From Ochromonas danica (lineage: Eukaryota; Sar; Chrysophyceae; Chromulinales; Chromulinaceae), in contig VKHL01000005.1 of assembly GCA_015146655.1 (NCBI GenBank), positions 124,001 through 188,000 of the forward strand: DNA of 64,000 nt, written 5' to 3'. Below the pieces are notes generated by a model. The model did no database searches. It had not been told where the DNA came from and was given only the letters and a program-made list of their open reading frames with translations. Both the position numbers and the translations under genes were made by a program. The number at the start of each line of letters is the position of its first letter. The first letter of the stretch is position 1. Positions 38,017 through 47,991 of the stretch are shown here, in pieces.

Positions 38017-38543
38017 TAACTCAAATTAGAAATGCCCAACAACAACGACAACGACAGAAGAGCAGCAGATCCGAGATGATCGGGACAGACAAATTGTTGT
38101 TTTGCGCTGGGAATGTCAGCTGGACGGAATGGTGGAATTCCATGGAATTCTGATTTCACCCCCCGTCGATCACATAAATTACTGTGCATGTAATTAACTG
38201 TGGGGGTCGCATGGTAAAAAATGACAAAGCTCTTTCTCGTTATTAATAATACAACCTGATGTTTTTCTATGGAAAGCCACACAATAGAGGCTTACTATGA
38301 CGTCATGGAAAGGCTAATTAGCTGCGAGAGGAACTAGACGGGGAAATAGTTTAAATTACTCAAATTACTCGATGGTGTGATACTCTAGACTAATATCATA
38401 GTTACCATCCCATGACATGCAGAGTGCTTATCAACTCTACACCATGGTGATATATAATGATCATGTAGCTCATTTATTCTCCAGCTGGTAGTTGAACTTC
38501 GACATTCAAGGCGAAGACATCCCAGTTTGACCATGTCGCTTAC
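38017..38543. other. Promoter region of GT fusion gene
   Basis: These 527 bp contain a palindromic GGAATTCCATGGAATTC at about 38134-38150, about 120 bp upstream of the GT fusion start. No gene is seen. Confidence 0.5.
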
Positions 38544-39287
38544 TTACTTAGTGATCTTTGCCAAGAACTCGTCGGCAGTGAGAGGCACAGAGAACATGGG
38601 GAAGGTATACTTCACCGCAGCTTCCTATAGAGAACACAAACCATGAAACCACACGACGCCAGTCAAGTCATTATCACCACAAGGTCAGTATTTCCATCAC
38701 TAATAGGATGGTAAAGATGAGAAATGGGGAGACAAGGTACTCACCTGCTCAGCTGCAGAGGAGGCAGCAGTGCAATCTGTCAAGGTAATCACCTTAAATC
38801 CTCTCTCATAGGCAGCACGCATGGTACTTTCCACACAGCAGTTAGTTAAGAAACCAGCCAAAGCAACGACTTGGATGTCATTTTGGCCCAGAAGGAAAGC
38901 CAAATTGGTGCTTTCAAAACCACACAATCCAGACTTGCCCAAGACAATGAGATCCTCAGGAGCAGGTTTCATACCTTCAACATAGTCAGCTCCCCAAGTA
39001 TCACGTGCAAAACAACCACCAGCTTTTACACCAGCAAGGATACCATAAGGATTAGCAGAGATTTCCTTATAATCACTGGAGAAGGTAATAGCAGCATGAA
39101 GAATTTTACATCCTTTAGCACGTGCTTCATTCATGACTTTAGAAGCATTCTCTAAAGTGTGATTTGCTTCCATGACACCACGAACTGATTCATGTAGTTT
39201 ACCACCTTCAGCAGCAAAATCATTTTGAAATTCAATGAAGACAATCGCAGTACGCTTGGGGTCAATATTCTCTAAGAAGGCTGCCAT
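38544..39287 (-). CDS. Isochorismatase-like cysteine hydrolase
   Basis: Two exons can be read, 39287-38745 and 38624-38544, giving 207 aa, the normal length. The fold is the isochorismatase/nicotinamidase alpha-beta sandwich. The triad Lys is K118 (VLGKSG) and the nucleophile is C151 (TNCCVEST). The position of the usual catalytic Asp holds Glu19 in FIEFQNDF, a variant I recall in one branch of the family. Such enzymes hydrolyse amide or vinyl-ether bonds in small molecules such as nicotinamide, ureidoacrylate or isochorismate; the substrate cannot be told. No targeting signal is seen, so it is probably cytosolic. Confidence 0.88.
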
Positions 39288-39932
39288 TTGATAGTCGAGT
39301 AGTGTAAGTAGAGAGAGGAAGGGATTAAGAGTGGATTTAGCGGGTGAAGGAGTCCTTCCTTATTGATTGATTAGTTCAATCGAATGCAAAGATTCCAGAA
39401 GACATTCCGAACCCTCACTTCTTATTAAGTTAAACAAGCTTTAACTTAACACCTCAACTTCACTTGTTGCAAAAACATCAATAGATCTTGGACCTGGACA
39501 AGTAAATTTATAGAGAATGGACTTACTGTATTTGCAGTGATTGCTTTTACTACTGTAGCGAAAAATGGGACCGTATCACAAGTATTCCATTTGTCGTCTA
39601 TTTCTAGGCAAGTTCAGCTGTTGAAACCCGAGTATCTGACTCCCCGATTTGTCACCTTTATTTTGAGCCAAAAAATCGATTCCCAAGTCACTGAAATCTA
39701 CTTTACTCTGGTCTACACTTCTTCTAGTTTTGACCATGTCTTGCAGTGACTACCGCGATGCTGATTAAGTTAGTTTTATTGGTCTGCTCCAACAATCGGT
39801 AGACTTAGTCTTCATAAAGTTATCTTATTAATTACCATATCAAACCTATTTCAAATAGAACACAAACACTCCAATCTCTTAACATCAAGTCCAATGCACT
39901 CTTCTTCTCTATTACACACTGTAGACATGTCC
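39288..39932. other. Intergenic region
   Basis: These 645 bp hold the promoter of the hydrolase gene (minus strand) and the 3' end of RSP3. A 70-codon frame at 39537-39749 on the plus strand has no protein-like features. Confidence 0.5.
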
Positions 39933-41029
39933 TCACTCTGTATGTGTACTTCGTACATAGAGCTCTTCCGCAGAGAAAAGTAGATCTACAGTAACACATC
40001 ATAAGTCCAATTAGTCAAGCATAACACTAATACAGTAATGACAAAACAAACACAACGACAACGAGTGGTCCACTTACCATCGAGTACTTGTTGTGCAGCA
40101 AAGAATGCTTCGCGTTGTGTGTCCACTTCTCTAAATATTGTAGGTAAGACCTGTCTCTCAAATTGTTGGCGATCGGATGTCTTCCAAGCACCTTTCTTCA
40201 CTTGTTCTTCACTAATCTTCTCGATCATATCCGGTAAGATCTGTTGCATCATAGCTAATCCAGCCACTGTAACTTTACTGTCGACCTCTAGACGTCGTCG
40301 TCGTACACAATCTTGTCGTTGTTCTTCTGCTTGCTCTGCTTCTTGACGAAGCTTCTCCATCTGTTCTTTCTTCCATGCTTCTTCTTCTTCTTGTACTTTC
40401 TCATATCGTTCTACTTCTTGTTGTAAAGCATGAATTTCCTCTTCAGCTTCCACTTCTACTAGTGCCTGTTCTAGAGTCTTCTGAACAATGACCTCTAGCA
40501 TAGGCACGACTTCTTCATCGAAATGGAATAGATCTTCAACATCTTCTACTTGAGTAGATTGATCAACACCAGTCTTGCGAGGAAGGTATTCTGGTGTCAC
40601 AGGGCGTGGGAGTAGCTGGTCTACCTCTGTGGTCACTGTGCGCTGCCTAGCTGGGTGGTCATCCTGTGCTTCAAGATACTGGGAGAGATCAAAGTCTGAG
40701 GAAGAGAAAGGCTTGACAGTGAAGTGGTAATAGGAGGAGGTAGGGGGTGGGTGGAGAGAGGAGGAAGTTCCCCCGCCACGTCCCTCCTGCTCCATCTGTC
40801 GTTGTCGCTCCTCTTCCTCCTGCTGTTGTTTTCTCCTTTTTGATTCCACTTCCGCTGCTTGTGTTCGAGCTAGAGAGACTTTCTTAGCGAGGGAATGTGT
40901 ATTGCCACGGACAACGCGTGGGTCAGACATCATCGTCAAAGGCACAGATTGAGAGAAGAGAGGCTGATTGCGTGGGGCTGCATGTGGATTAGAGAGATAA
41001 GTAAAGGAGGAGGAACTATCTCGAGTCAT
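39933..41029 (-). CDS. RSP3: Radial spoke protein 3 (flagellar)
   Basis: Two exons can be read, 41029-40078 and 39985-39933, giving 334 aa. The radial-spoke core is clear: a TEYLP-like segment, VDQSTQVEDVEDLFHFDEEVVPMLEV across residues 155-180, then KTLEQALVEVEAEEEIHALQ and a Glu/Gln-rich coiled coil. In Chlamydomonas and animals this protein anchors the radial spoke to outer doublets and acts as an A-kinase anchor; family members run to about 500 aa, so this one is short, mainly at the C terminus. It indicates a motile 9+2 flagellum. Its start lies 197 bp from the divergent Hsp70-like gene. Confidence 0.85.
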
Positions 41030-41226
41030 CTTTTTTTGCTCTTTCTTGGTGTAGTCTATCTACTTCCCCCAACAAATCCTTCGCCTTCCCCACCCTTTCA
41101 CTCAGCCGTTTCATCGAGAGAGAAACTGTTTATTGATAAGAAACACGTTTCTTCCAGCGCAAAGGAGTAATCGTAGGTTGAGAGGGAGATGTCAATGTGC
41201 TTCAGTGTTGCCATTTGCAGATAACG
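41030..41226. promoter_or_regulatory. Compact divergent promoter, RSP3 / Hsp70-like
   Basis: Only 197 bp separate the two start codons, so both genes probably share regulatory sequence. No named motif is recognised. Confidence 0.5.
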
Positions 41227-43395
41227 ATGGAGACTGAGGGGAAGCCACCAAGAGTGGTCATTGGTTTAAGTTACAATCCTTTTTGCTCTGTAGTAGCGAT
41301 ATATGACTGGGAAGCAGCTTCTGAGGAAGAAGGAGCAGGACTGCGAGTGTTCCCAGCACTGCCAGGTTAGTAGTCCCTCCTCACTTCATTGCCTGCTACA
41401 CACTCTTTACTGTGATCCCTTCTTAACCTTCCCACAGCTAGTGGACTATTAACTATTGATCATCTTCTCTCCTATGATGCCTTTCAAAAGTGTCTGGAAG
41501 AAGAGGAGGTTGAGGGAAGAGGGCAAGAGAGGGTCTTGTCTCATCTCAACACTCTACTAGGCTATGATGACCAGCACCTCCTCCTTCGAGTAGCATGTCA
41601 AATCAAGGATGGAGGAGGTGAAGATTTAGGAGGACAGAGGGAGATCTTAGGAGTCAACCAGCAAGGCGAGGCCCGGCACTATAGTGCTTGGCACCTCCTC
41701 GCTCTCCTCCTACAGACTCTCTGCCAACCTGCGATTGTAGCTCTTGCATCTCATATCCCCGCTACTACACTGAAGCAGACGTCTCTGGCATTGTGCTACT
41801 CGGGCTCTCTTGATGGTCGAGAGGCCTTGCAAGCTGCCGCAGCAGAAGTTGGTTTTGGTGGTGTCTACTTCCTCGAGAGAGGCAGTGCCGTAGCCCTCGC
41901 CCTAGGGCTGCAGACGAGACGAAAAGAAAAGGGGTCAACTCGAGTTGATGTAGGCATGACGGTTGGTGAAGAGGAAGAGAAAGGAGACGAGGAGGGGGGA
42001 GTTCTGGTAGTTGAAATGGCTAGCCACAGCTGTGACCTCTCCCATGTCCTCCTAGACGCGGACAGCTTTGCGGTTACCAAGCCAAGTTTAGAGCACGTTA
42101 GCAGTGAGGTGCTGAAGGACGAAGAAGAGGAAGAAAGAGAGCTGGAAGATCGTCTTGTGCGGTATCTAATCCGTGGCCCTTTACGTCCTCTTCTCCTCCA
42201 CCTGCTGCAACTTTCTCCTAGAGAAGGCCAGACGGCAGGGCAAGAAGACGAGGAGGCGCTGTTAGAGATAGCAGTAGGTGAGGATGAGTGGCGCGTGTGG
42301 AAGAGGAGGGTACTAGCAGAGCTGAGTGTGCATGGAGGTGTGTCTACCCCACTTGCCCTCCTCTTGACTGCACCACCTTTGCCGGCTTGTCAGGCACTGG
42401 AAAGTGCTTATGAAGAGCTTGAGAGAGGCAATAGTCTGAGGCGCAGAGTGAAGCAAGAGCAAGAAGGTTGTGACTGGATAGAGCTCACAGTCAGTGCACA
42501 GGAGGACAAGGAGAGCTTTTACCAGGTCTTCATACCCTTCTTCGACCGTCTGGGGGATCGTATTGGTCGCTTCTTGTCACCAAGACACCAAGAGCTGGAA
42601 GATGGGGAGGAGGATTTGACAAGACTGGAGGTGCAGCAAGTGGTGGTGATGGGTAGTGGATGGCGTGCATTTCTGACAAGCGAAGTGATAAGAAGACTGT
42701 ATGAAAAATTCTATCCTCAGCTCATTCTACCCTCAATACATAGTTTTGCTGAGCGAGAGGAGTCAGATGTCTTGGTAGCTGCGGGTTTGGCTCAGAGCCT
42801 CCTCCTCCAACGACTCATTACCCTCACCTTGCCACGCACGATTGGCTTGCTCGTATGGAAGCAGGACGAAGGGGAGAAGGGACAAGAGGAGAGGGTGTTT
42901 GAGCCACTCCTTCTAAAGGGCTGTGAACTACCAGCACAGGCGACAAGACGATTCACTTTGGAGCATGTCAGCCAGAGACAAGTTACCCTTGATATCTACG
43001 AACTGGAGGAGGGAGAGGACGAGGGGGAGGAAGAGACTAGTCACAGCAATTCTAGAGCTGGCTATAACCTTTTGTTGTCTGGTAATGCTACAGTGAAGGA
43101 GACAGAGAGTGTGGCAAGAAAGTGCAAGGAAGTGGAGGTGATCTTCAAGATGTCCGCGTTGCAAGAGCTCTCCTTTGAAGTGCGACGAATCTCATCTTCC
43201 AAAAAGGGAGAGGTGGACGAAGAGGAAGATGAAGGCGAAGAGGAGCAGCATGATCCACATTCAGAGAGTCAATCTCGCCTCTTGTTCATCCTATTGCTGG
43301 CTCTCTTGGTATTATATCTGGTGGCAAAATCCATTTTTACTGGCGCACCTTCGAGCACTCTCACTTCTTCTTCGTCTGCTACCTTGGAGTTGTGA
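41227..43395 (+). CDS. Divergent Hsp70-like protein with C-terminal membrane anchor
   Basis: Two exons can be read, 41227-41365 and 41438-43395, giving 698 aa. The order of the actin-like ATPase fold can be followed: an N-terminal strand VVIGLSYNPFCSVVAIYD in place of GIDLGTTYSCVGV, then VVVMGSGWRAFLTSEVIRRL in place of the usual GGSTR phosphate loop, VAAGLAQSLLL, and a beta-sandwich-like start (PRTIGLLV, then CELPAQATRRFTL). Loop 2 is acidic and low-complexity. One hydrophobic helix (about 655-675) near the C terminus suggests a tail anchor. ATP-binding signatures are degenerate, so chaperone activity is uncertain. It may be an Hsp110/Hsp70-derived scaffold. Confidence 0.7.
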
Positions 43396-43719
43396 TGATG
43401 GAGTAGTGGGGAGGCAGGAGGATGGGTGGTAACAATCACTACAATCGCTACTAACTTTATCTTTCAACAAGTTAATTCTTTAATTATTCATTTCGATTAA
43501 TTATTAAATCATGATCTCCACCCTTTGACTTCTGCTTGGGGAAGAGAAATGGTTAGGAATTGGTACCACAGTCGAGCTAGAGCTATATCAACTGTATGCA
43601 GATAGGCGAGATCTGGCAATATCTACCTGGCCAACAGGAAAAGTGCGAAAACGATATCAACACTAACCACACTACATGACTAACGAAAACACATCATGAA
43701 CTTTGCGGATAACAAGGTG
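43396..43719. other. Intergenic region
   Basis: About 320 bp of AT-rich 3' flanking sequence of the Hsp70-like gene. I see no gene or structured repeat. Confidence 0.4.
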
Positions 43720-44340
43720 CGATCAGAACTCACCCTGAAGGTTGTTTACCAGGGGCATCGCGTCAAACAGCTGAAAGAACCCGTGCATGAGCATGTCATT
43801 GAGCTTCCTGAAGTCAGCAACCTGCTATTACTGATCTCTCTTGTAAGATTGAAGCATCGGGTTCTCCCACAGCCCTTGGAGTAAGATCTGCACATATTTT
43901 ATGTACAAGCAGAGCTGATATTATATCAGTATATTGTCTGCACGCCTTAGATCGCATCAGGCTAAACGTGCTATGCGAATGGGGTGAAAGAAGAGACCCT
44001 TACCAATAAACACTCGACTGTACAATGACGAGAGATCACTATTGACATGACTGTATTCTTCACTGAGTTCGTGTTAGAACAAATCTGCAGTAGGATATCT
44101 ACTGAAGATGAGCACTGACAGGAACACAGTGAAGAACACAGTCATGGTAACGATGATCTCATAGTCTTCTCATCCATCACCAACAGCGTCAGGGTCAGCC
44201 TCCTTTGCACCGAAGATGACCCGAGTAGCTTCATAGAGTTCTTGATGGCTTATTCATCCTGCGTAATTACTCTCCCCATCAGATTGAAGTACTCTGCACC
44301 TTCTATATATACAGTATCCTCACTGGAATCCTCATCTCAA
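43720..44340 (-). pseudogene. Relict of a membrane-protein gene
   Basis: Read on the minus strand, several protein-like pieces follow one another in changing frames: GAEYFNLMGRVITQDE, then EATRVIFGAKEADPDAVGDG, then the hydrophobic segment EIIVTMTVFFTVFLSVLIFS, then SDLSSLYSRVFIG, then ADFRKLNDMLMHGFFQLFD. At least two internal stops and one frame change separate the first three, and splice sites do not remove them. The family was not recognised. A live gene with unusual introns is possible but less likely. Confidence 0.45.
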
Positions 44341-44736
44341 ACTTCCGCAAGAACTGCAAACTTCTTTGTCTTCACAATTTGAGCAGACCTCCCCTTTAGA
44401 CATCTCTAACGAAGTCCCTGATTACTTCCTCTAACTGCAGCAAACTTACTAGCATTTGAGCAAACTTACTTACACGATCAAGAGATTAATTCTGTGGTCT
44501 CCATTCATTCACAGCAGCCAATCCAAAATGTGGCGCTTGGAACTTTGGCGTTAACTTCACCGGCTCTCCCCAAAACCCTCTAATGTGAAGTTAAAGTGAA
44601 GCTACCGCTGCTCCTCTCTCCCACACTCTCTGCAGTCGTTCTCGTCACAATCGAATTGCTTTTGGACCTTGGTGTCGTATTTGATTCTTACTTCCTTTCC
44701 TTTCCTTTACTCTTTCTCTTACTCTTTTTCTTTCGC

Positions 44737-46215
44737 ATGAATAACGAGAAGAAAGACTTCTATGAAAAAGTGGATTTAGAACTTGTTAAAATTTTGAATC
44801 GCTTTAAAAATGACGATTGTGTCATGCAAAGATCATCATCAGCTCCTCCAGGTCCTTCGACTGGTTCTCTCCCCACGAATCCTTGCCAAGCATTCACAAA
44901 GTTGTCCTTGCATAAAAACCGAGAACTTCGCCTGGAGACTATTCAAATGATCGATGAGGTATTTTCAGCTGCAGTGGCCAGATGTGAGAAGGAGAGGAAG
45001 AAGAAGAGCAGGAAGAAGAAAATAGAACTGCCCAAGCTCAGTGAGCTGTGTAAGAGTGGTACAACAGTGTTTGCTCGACTACATGCACATTGTAGCGATT
45101 TGGATCCTGGGCTAGTCAGACAAGTGGTTCTAGTCGTTCTCTACCTTGTGTGTTATACCAGACATTCCAACAACATCATTCTACCGTCAATACCAGTCGA
45201 CATCCTGTTGGAACACAAGGATGAGTGGGAAAAGTGTCTGAAGTTATTGCAAGAGGATTATGCGCCCACATTGAAGGATTTGAAAGCTGAGGAAAAGAGC
45301 ATGCTGTTGTGCTTTTACCTTGTACTGACAAGATTCTTACGCATTCCTTTCGAGAACTCGGGCAGCAAAGGGGCTTTGGTTGCGGCCACGAGTTGTCTGA
45401 TCGGCTGCGGTGGTTGTACACATGGTGGAGCTCTAAACCGCGTCCTGACGCTGTGTACTCGCCTTGTTGACCTTTGCTCTGAATCTCCTCCGAAGGCCGA
45501 AGAGAAGTTGAACCTCGTGTCTTCAATTTGTGGGTATCAAGACAAAGAACAAGTTATTTGCGAGAAGTGCAATGTCCCTACTGAAAAGGATTGGGACGAG
45601 TGTTGGGAAGCTCTGTTGGAGCCGGATAGTCACGCTTCTATCGAGTGTGGCAGCTCTGTGGCTTCAATAGATGAACCAGGTTTGGATGTATTCAATGATC
45701 TTGAAATCGGCAATGAAGGTGAAGCTCAGTGCGAGGACAGTAATACATTTGTCGAGTCCGGCTGCTCTGATTCTTTCCGGCTGGTCAATGCCAATCAAGA
45801 TGATTCGAGCCAATGGACTAGCTATCTAATTGAGAACAAGATTCAATTGGAAGACGACAATACCTCTGTAGAGTCGACTGCTACCAGGGATGACGCGTTC
45901 TCCTTTGATGCTGATGATCACCTATTGGATGATCTTGGAATGGATGATGAAGGTGAAACTCTACTGGAGGATGGTATTAAATCATCTATCAAGTCGAGTT
46001 CTTGTGGTTCTCTTTTACCGATCAACCAAGAACTTTGGATTGATTCGGGTAAATTGACTGGCTGTGATGAATTGTCAGTCTGTCATGGAAAGAGAAAAGG
46101 AAGGGTGGAAGATTCTTCTGTTACAGAGGAAGGAGTCCATCCTTCCAAAAGGCTTTGCGTGTCAGTTGATCCAAAGGGATCGCTGCGTGCTATTGCCGAG
46201 CGTATTCTTCACTGA
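44737..46215 (+). CDS. Unrecognised protein, 492 aa
   Basis: This is a single open exon. I use the ATG at 44737 because the preceding in-frame stretch from 44596 is a pyrimidine-rich leader that would encode an artificial hydrophobic N terminus. A basic stretch (EKERKKKSRKKK, about residue 90) resembles a nuclear localisation signal. The middle is helical, with Cys and Leu enrichment. The C-terminal half is acidic, with repeated DDE-rich segments, and ends with a second basic cluster. No known domain was recognised. The protein may be nuclear; function is unknown. It has no introns, unlike most genes here. Confidence 0.6.
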   Translation: MNNEKKDFYEKVDLELVKILNRFKNDDCVMQRSSSAPPGPSTGSLPTNPCQAFTKLSLHKNRELRLETIQMIDEVFSAAVARCEKERKKKSRKKKIELPKLSELCKSGTTVFARLHAHCSDLDPGLVRQVVLVVLYLVCYTRHSNNIILPSIPVDILLEHKDEWEKCLKLLQEDYAPTLKDLKAEEKSMLLCFYLVLTRFLRIPFENSGSKGALVAATSCLIGCGGCTHGGALNRVLTLCTRLVDLCSESPPKAEEKLNLVSSICGYQDKEQVICEKCNVPTEKDWDECWEALLEPDSHASIECGSSVASIDEPGLDVFNDLEIGNEGEAQCEDSNTFVESGCSDSFRLVNANQDDSSQWTSYLIENKIQLEDDNTSVESTATRDDAFSFDADDHLLDDLGMDDEGETLLEDGIKSSIKSSSCGSLLPINQELWIDSGKLTGCDELSVCHGKRKGRVEDSSVTEEGVHPSKRLCVSVDPKGSLRAIAERILH

Positions 46216-46535
46216 GTTCGCTCAAGACGATACATTTCAAGAGATTGGGTCTGGAATCCGTCTCTTGATGTATATCGTCGCGGGACCCTCTCTATTTCAC
46301 TCCAGCCTTTTGGTTGGAGTCGGGTAGAGAGGTTATCGATGACACCGTGAAAGCTCCCGACATACACAATCGTAAGTGAGTTGTATTGATGATGAGAAGT
46401 TGTTGACTTGTTGAAAAGATTTTGAGCGTGACCAAGACCGGTCAAATTGGAATCTTCTGGCGAGGTGGACAAGGTTTCATCAGCTGTATGCTTAATATGC
46501 TTGTGTTTGTTGTGAGCGTGTTATGATATCATCGA
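46216..46535. other. Intergenic region
   Basis: These 320 bp of 3' flanking sequence contain no recognisable gene. Confidence 0.4.
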
Positions 46536-46776
46536 TGGCGAGGATCGCCTCCTGTGTGTCCTGGTGCGACATTGGAATAATCGATCCGAGCTCGAACAAG
46601 AGTTGATAAAAACCTCTTTGAGCAGGAAGCGATTGATTTGGTCCATTAACAAGAAATTTGTTAATAGATCAAATCAATGCGCTTGTTCCTCATAGACGTT
46701 TGTTACCATCTCTTGTGGTCGAGCTCGGATCGAATACTCCAATGTCGCACCATGGACACCCAGAAGGCGATCGTCG
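46536..46776. repeat. Long imperfect inverted repeat (about 115-bp arms)
   Basis: The left arm (46536-46651) pairs with the right arm (46657-46776) around a loop of about five bases. Conserved blocks include GGTGCGACATTGGA, ATCGATCCGAGCTCGA, CAAGCGCATTGATTTG-like and ATTAACAA next to the loop. Similarity between arms is roughly 80 percent by eye. It could be a non-autonomous foldback transposon or the source of a hairpin RNA. No flanking target duplication was identified. Confidence 0.75.
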
Positions 46777-47269
46777 TCTGTTCTGAACGAACAAAATACT
46801 TGCTGTGAGAATATTGATTTGTAGTTGTAGAAGAGTGTTGTGATACTACAGTAATATATGAACTGAAAGATTGTTCATTAGTATAATCATCTTGTTTCGT
46901 TATTAAAATAACCCTAGTGGTTAGCTCGAGTCAATCTCGTGTGTCTCATTGGTATACCATTCTATAACATGTTGACCGGCCCTTGTCGAATCTGTCCAGG
47001 ACAACTACCATGTCTGCTATTCCAACAAGAATGATGAGAGAATGCCTGCAAAGAGTTTGAATTAGACATTAAAATGTGAACTATCAGCAAACTATTTCTC
47101 CAGTCTAATATCTCGCACATTATGATCGAAATATGACGTAGGAATCAACAAGATCCAGAAGCAAATGATTTAAGTCATGCAGTACATTTCTTTGTCATTC
47201 TTATCCGATGTTTTAATAGTAGCAGCCCTTCCTTGAACCACACCATATTGAAAAGGTCAACATCAAACA
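46777..47269. other. Intergenic region
   Basis: About 490 bp of AT-rich sequence between the hairpin and the F-box/LRR pseudogene. I see no gene in it. Confidence 0.4.
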
Positions 47270-47770
47270 ATCATTGTTCTGTCCATCCTCCATAGTATTC
47301 ACTCGAAGAGCATCCATAATGACCGAATTCTCCCCATGAATTTCATCAAACTACATTCTCTTCAGCTTCAAATGATGCTTCACGGCCAATACACTTTCAA
47401 GCCCTGCGCCTGGTACGCAAATATGCTCCATTATTTTGCAACTTCTAATCACCTTTCTTATCATCTTGTCGCTGAAACTCACACACTATCTCCATAATCA
47501 CAGATACAAAGCTTCTTCAATGCACGTGATTAGACGAAGCAATGGTATCGCCTAGGTGAGTTGATTCCTTCAGCTTCCACTAGAACATCTTCAGCTGTGC
47601 AGAGAACTCTAAGACAGTACGGAGTGAATGGAGATAGCTTGGACAATCAGCTTCCGCTCGTCCTCCACTCTCGACGTTCAAGCTTGTATTGAGGTCCGGA
47701 CAGAAATATAAATATCCACACACAAGTTCGTGCAAGATAGTCAGTTTGACATGCAACTTCTCCATCATCA
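47270..47770 (-). pseudogene. Broken copy of the adjacent F-box/LRR gene
   Basis: On the minus strand a segment reads FSDKMIRKVIRSCKIME, then AGLESVLAVKHHLKLKRM. The intact gene at 47992-49918 reads FSDEMISKMIRSCNMLE, then AGSASILAVKSHLRLKEV at the same relative positions. Upstream the pieces EFSAQLKMF and ALKKLCICDYGDS match EFPRLEKLD and RLKKIYIRKLSL of the intact protein. Internal stops and frame changes show that the copy is dead. It lies in inverted orientation, directly upstream of its relative. Confidence 0.75.
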
Positions 47771-47991
47771 ATGGCGTTACTCTTTAGCCTGCTTTCAATT
47801 AAGCGATTGTTGCAAATCCAAAAAGCACAGCAGCAAAGCCCAAAAACACGGGTTTCAACTCTCACCAACACAAGAGACAACTTGCCCAGGATCTGATCGT
47901 CAGAGATCAATCATTACAGTATTGATAACTCTGCTTCCTATCACTGTAGCCTAGGTTTTAACTTCCTGCATGTATAATATTCCACTTTCAG

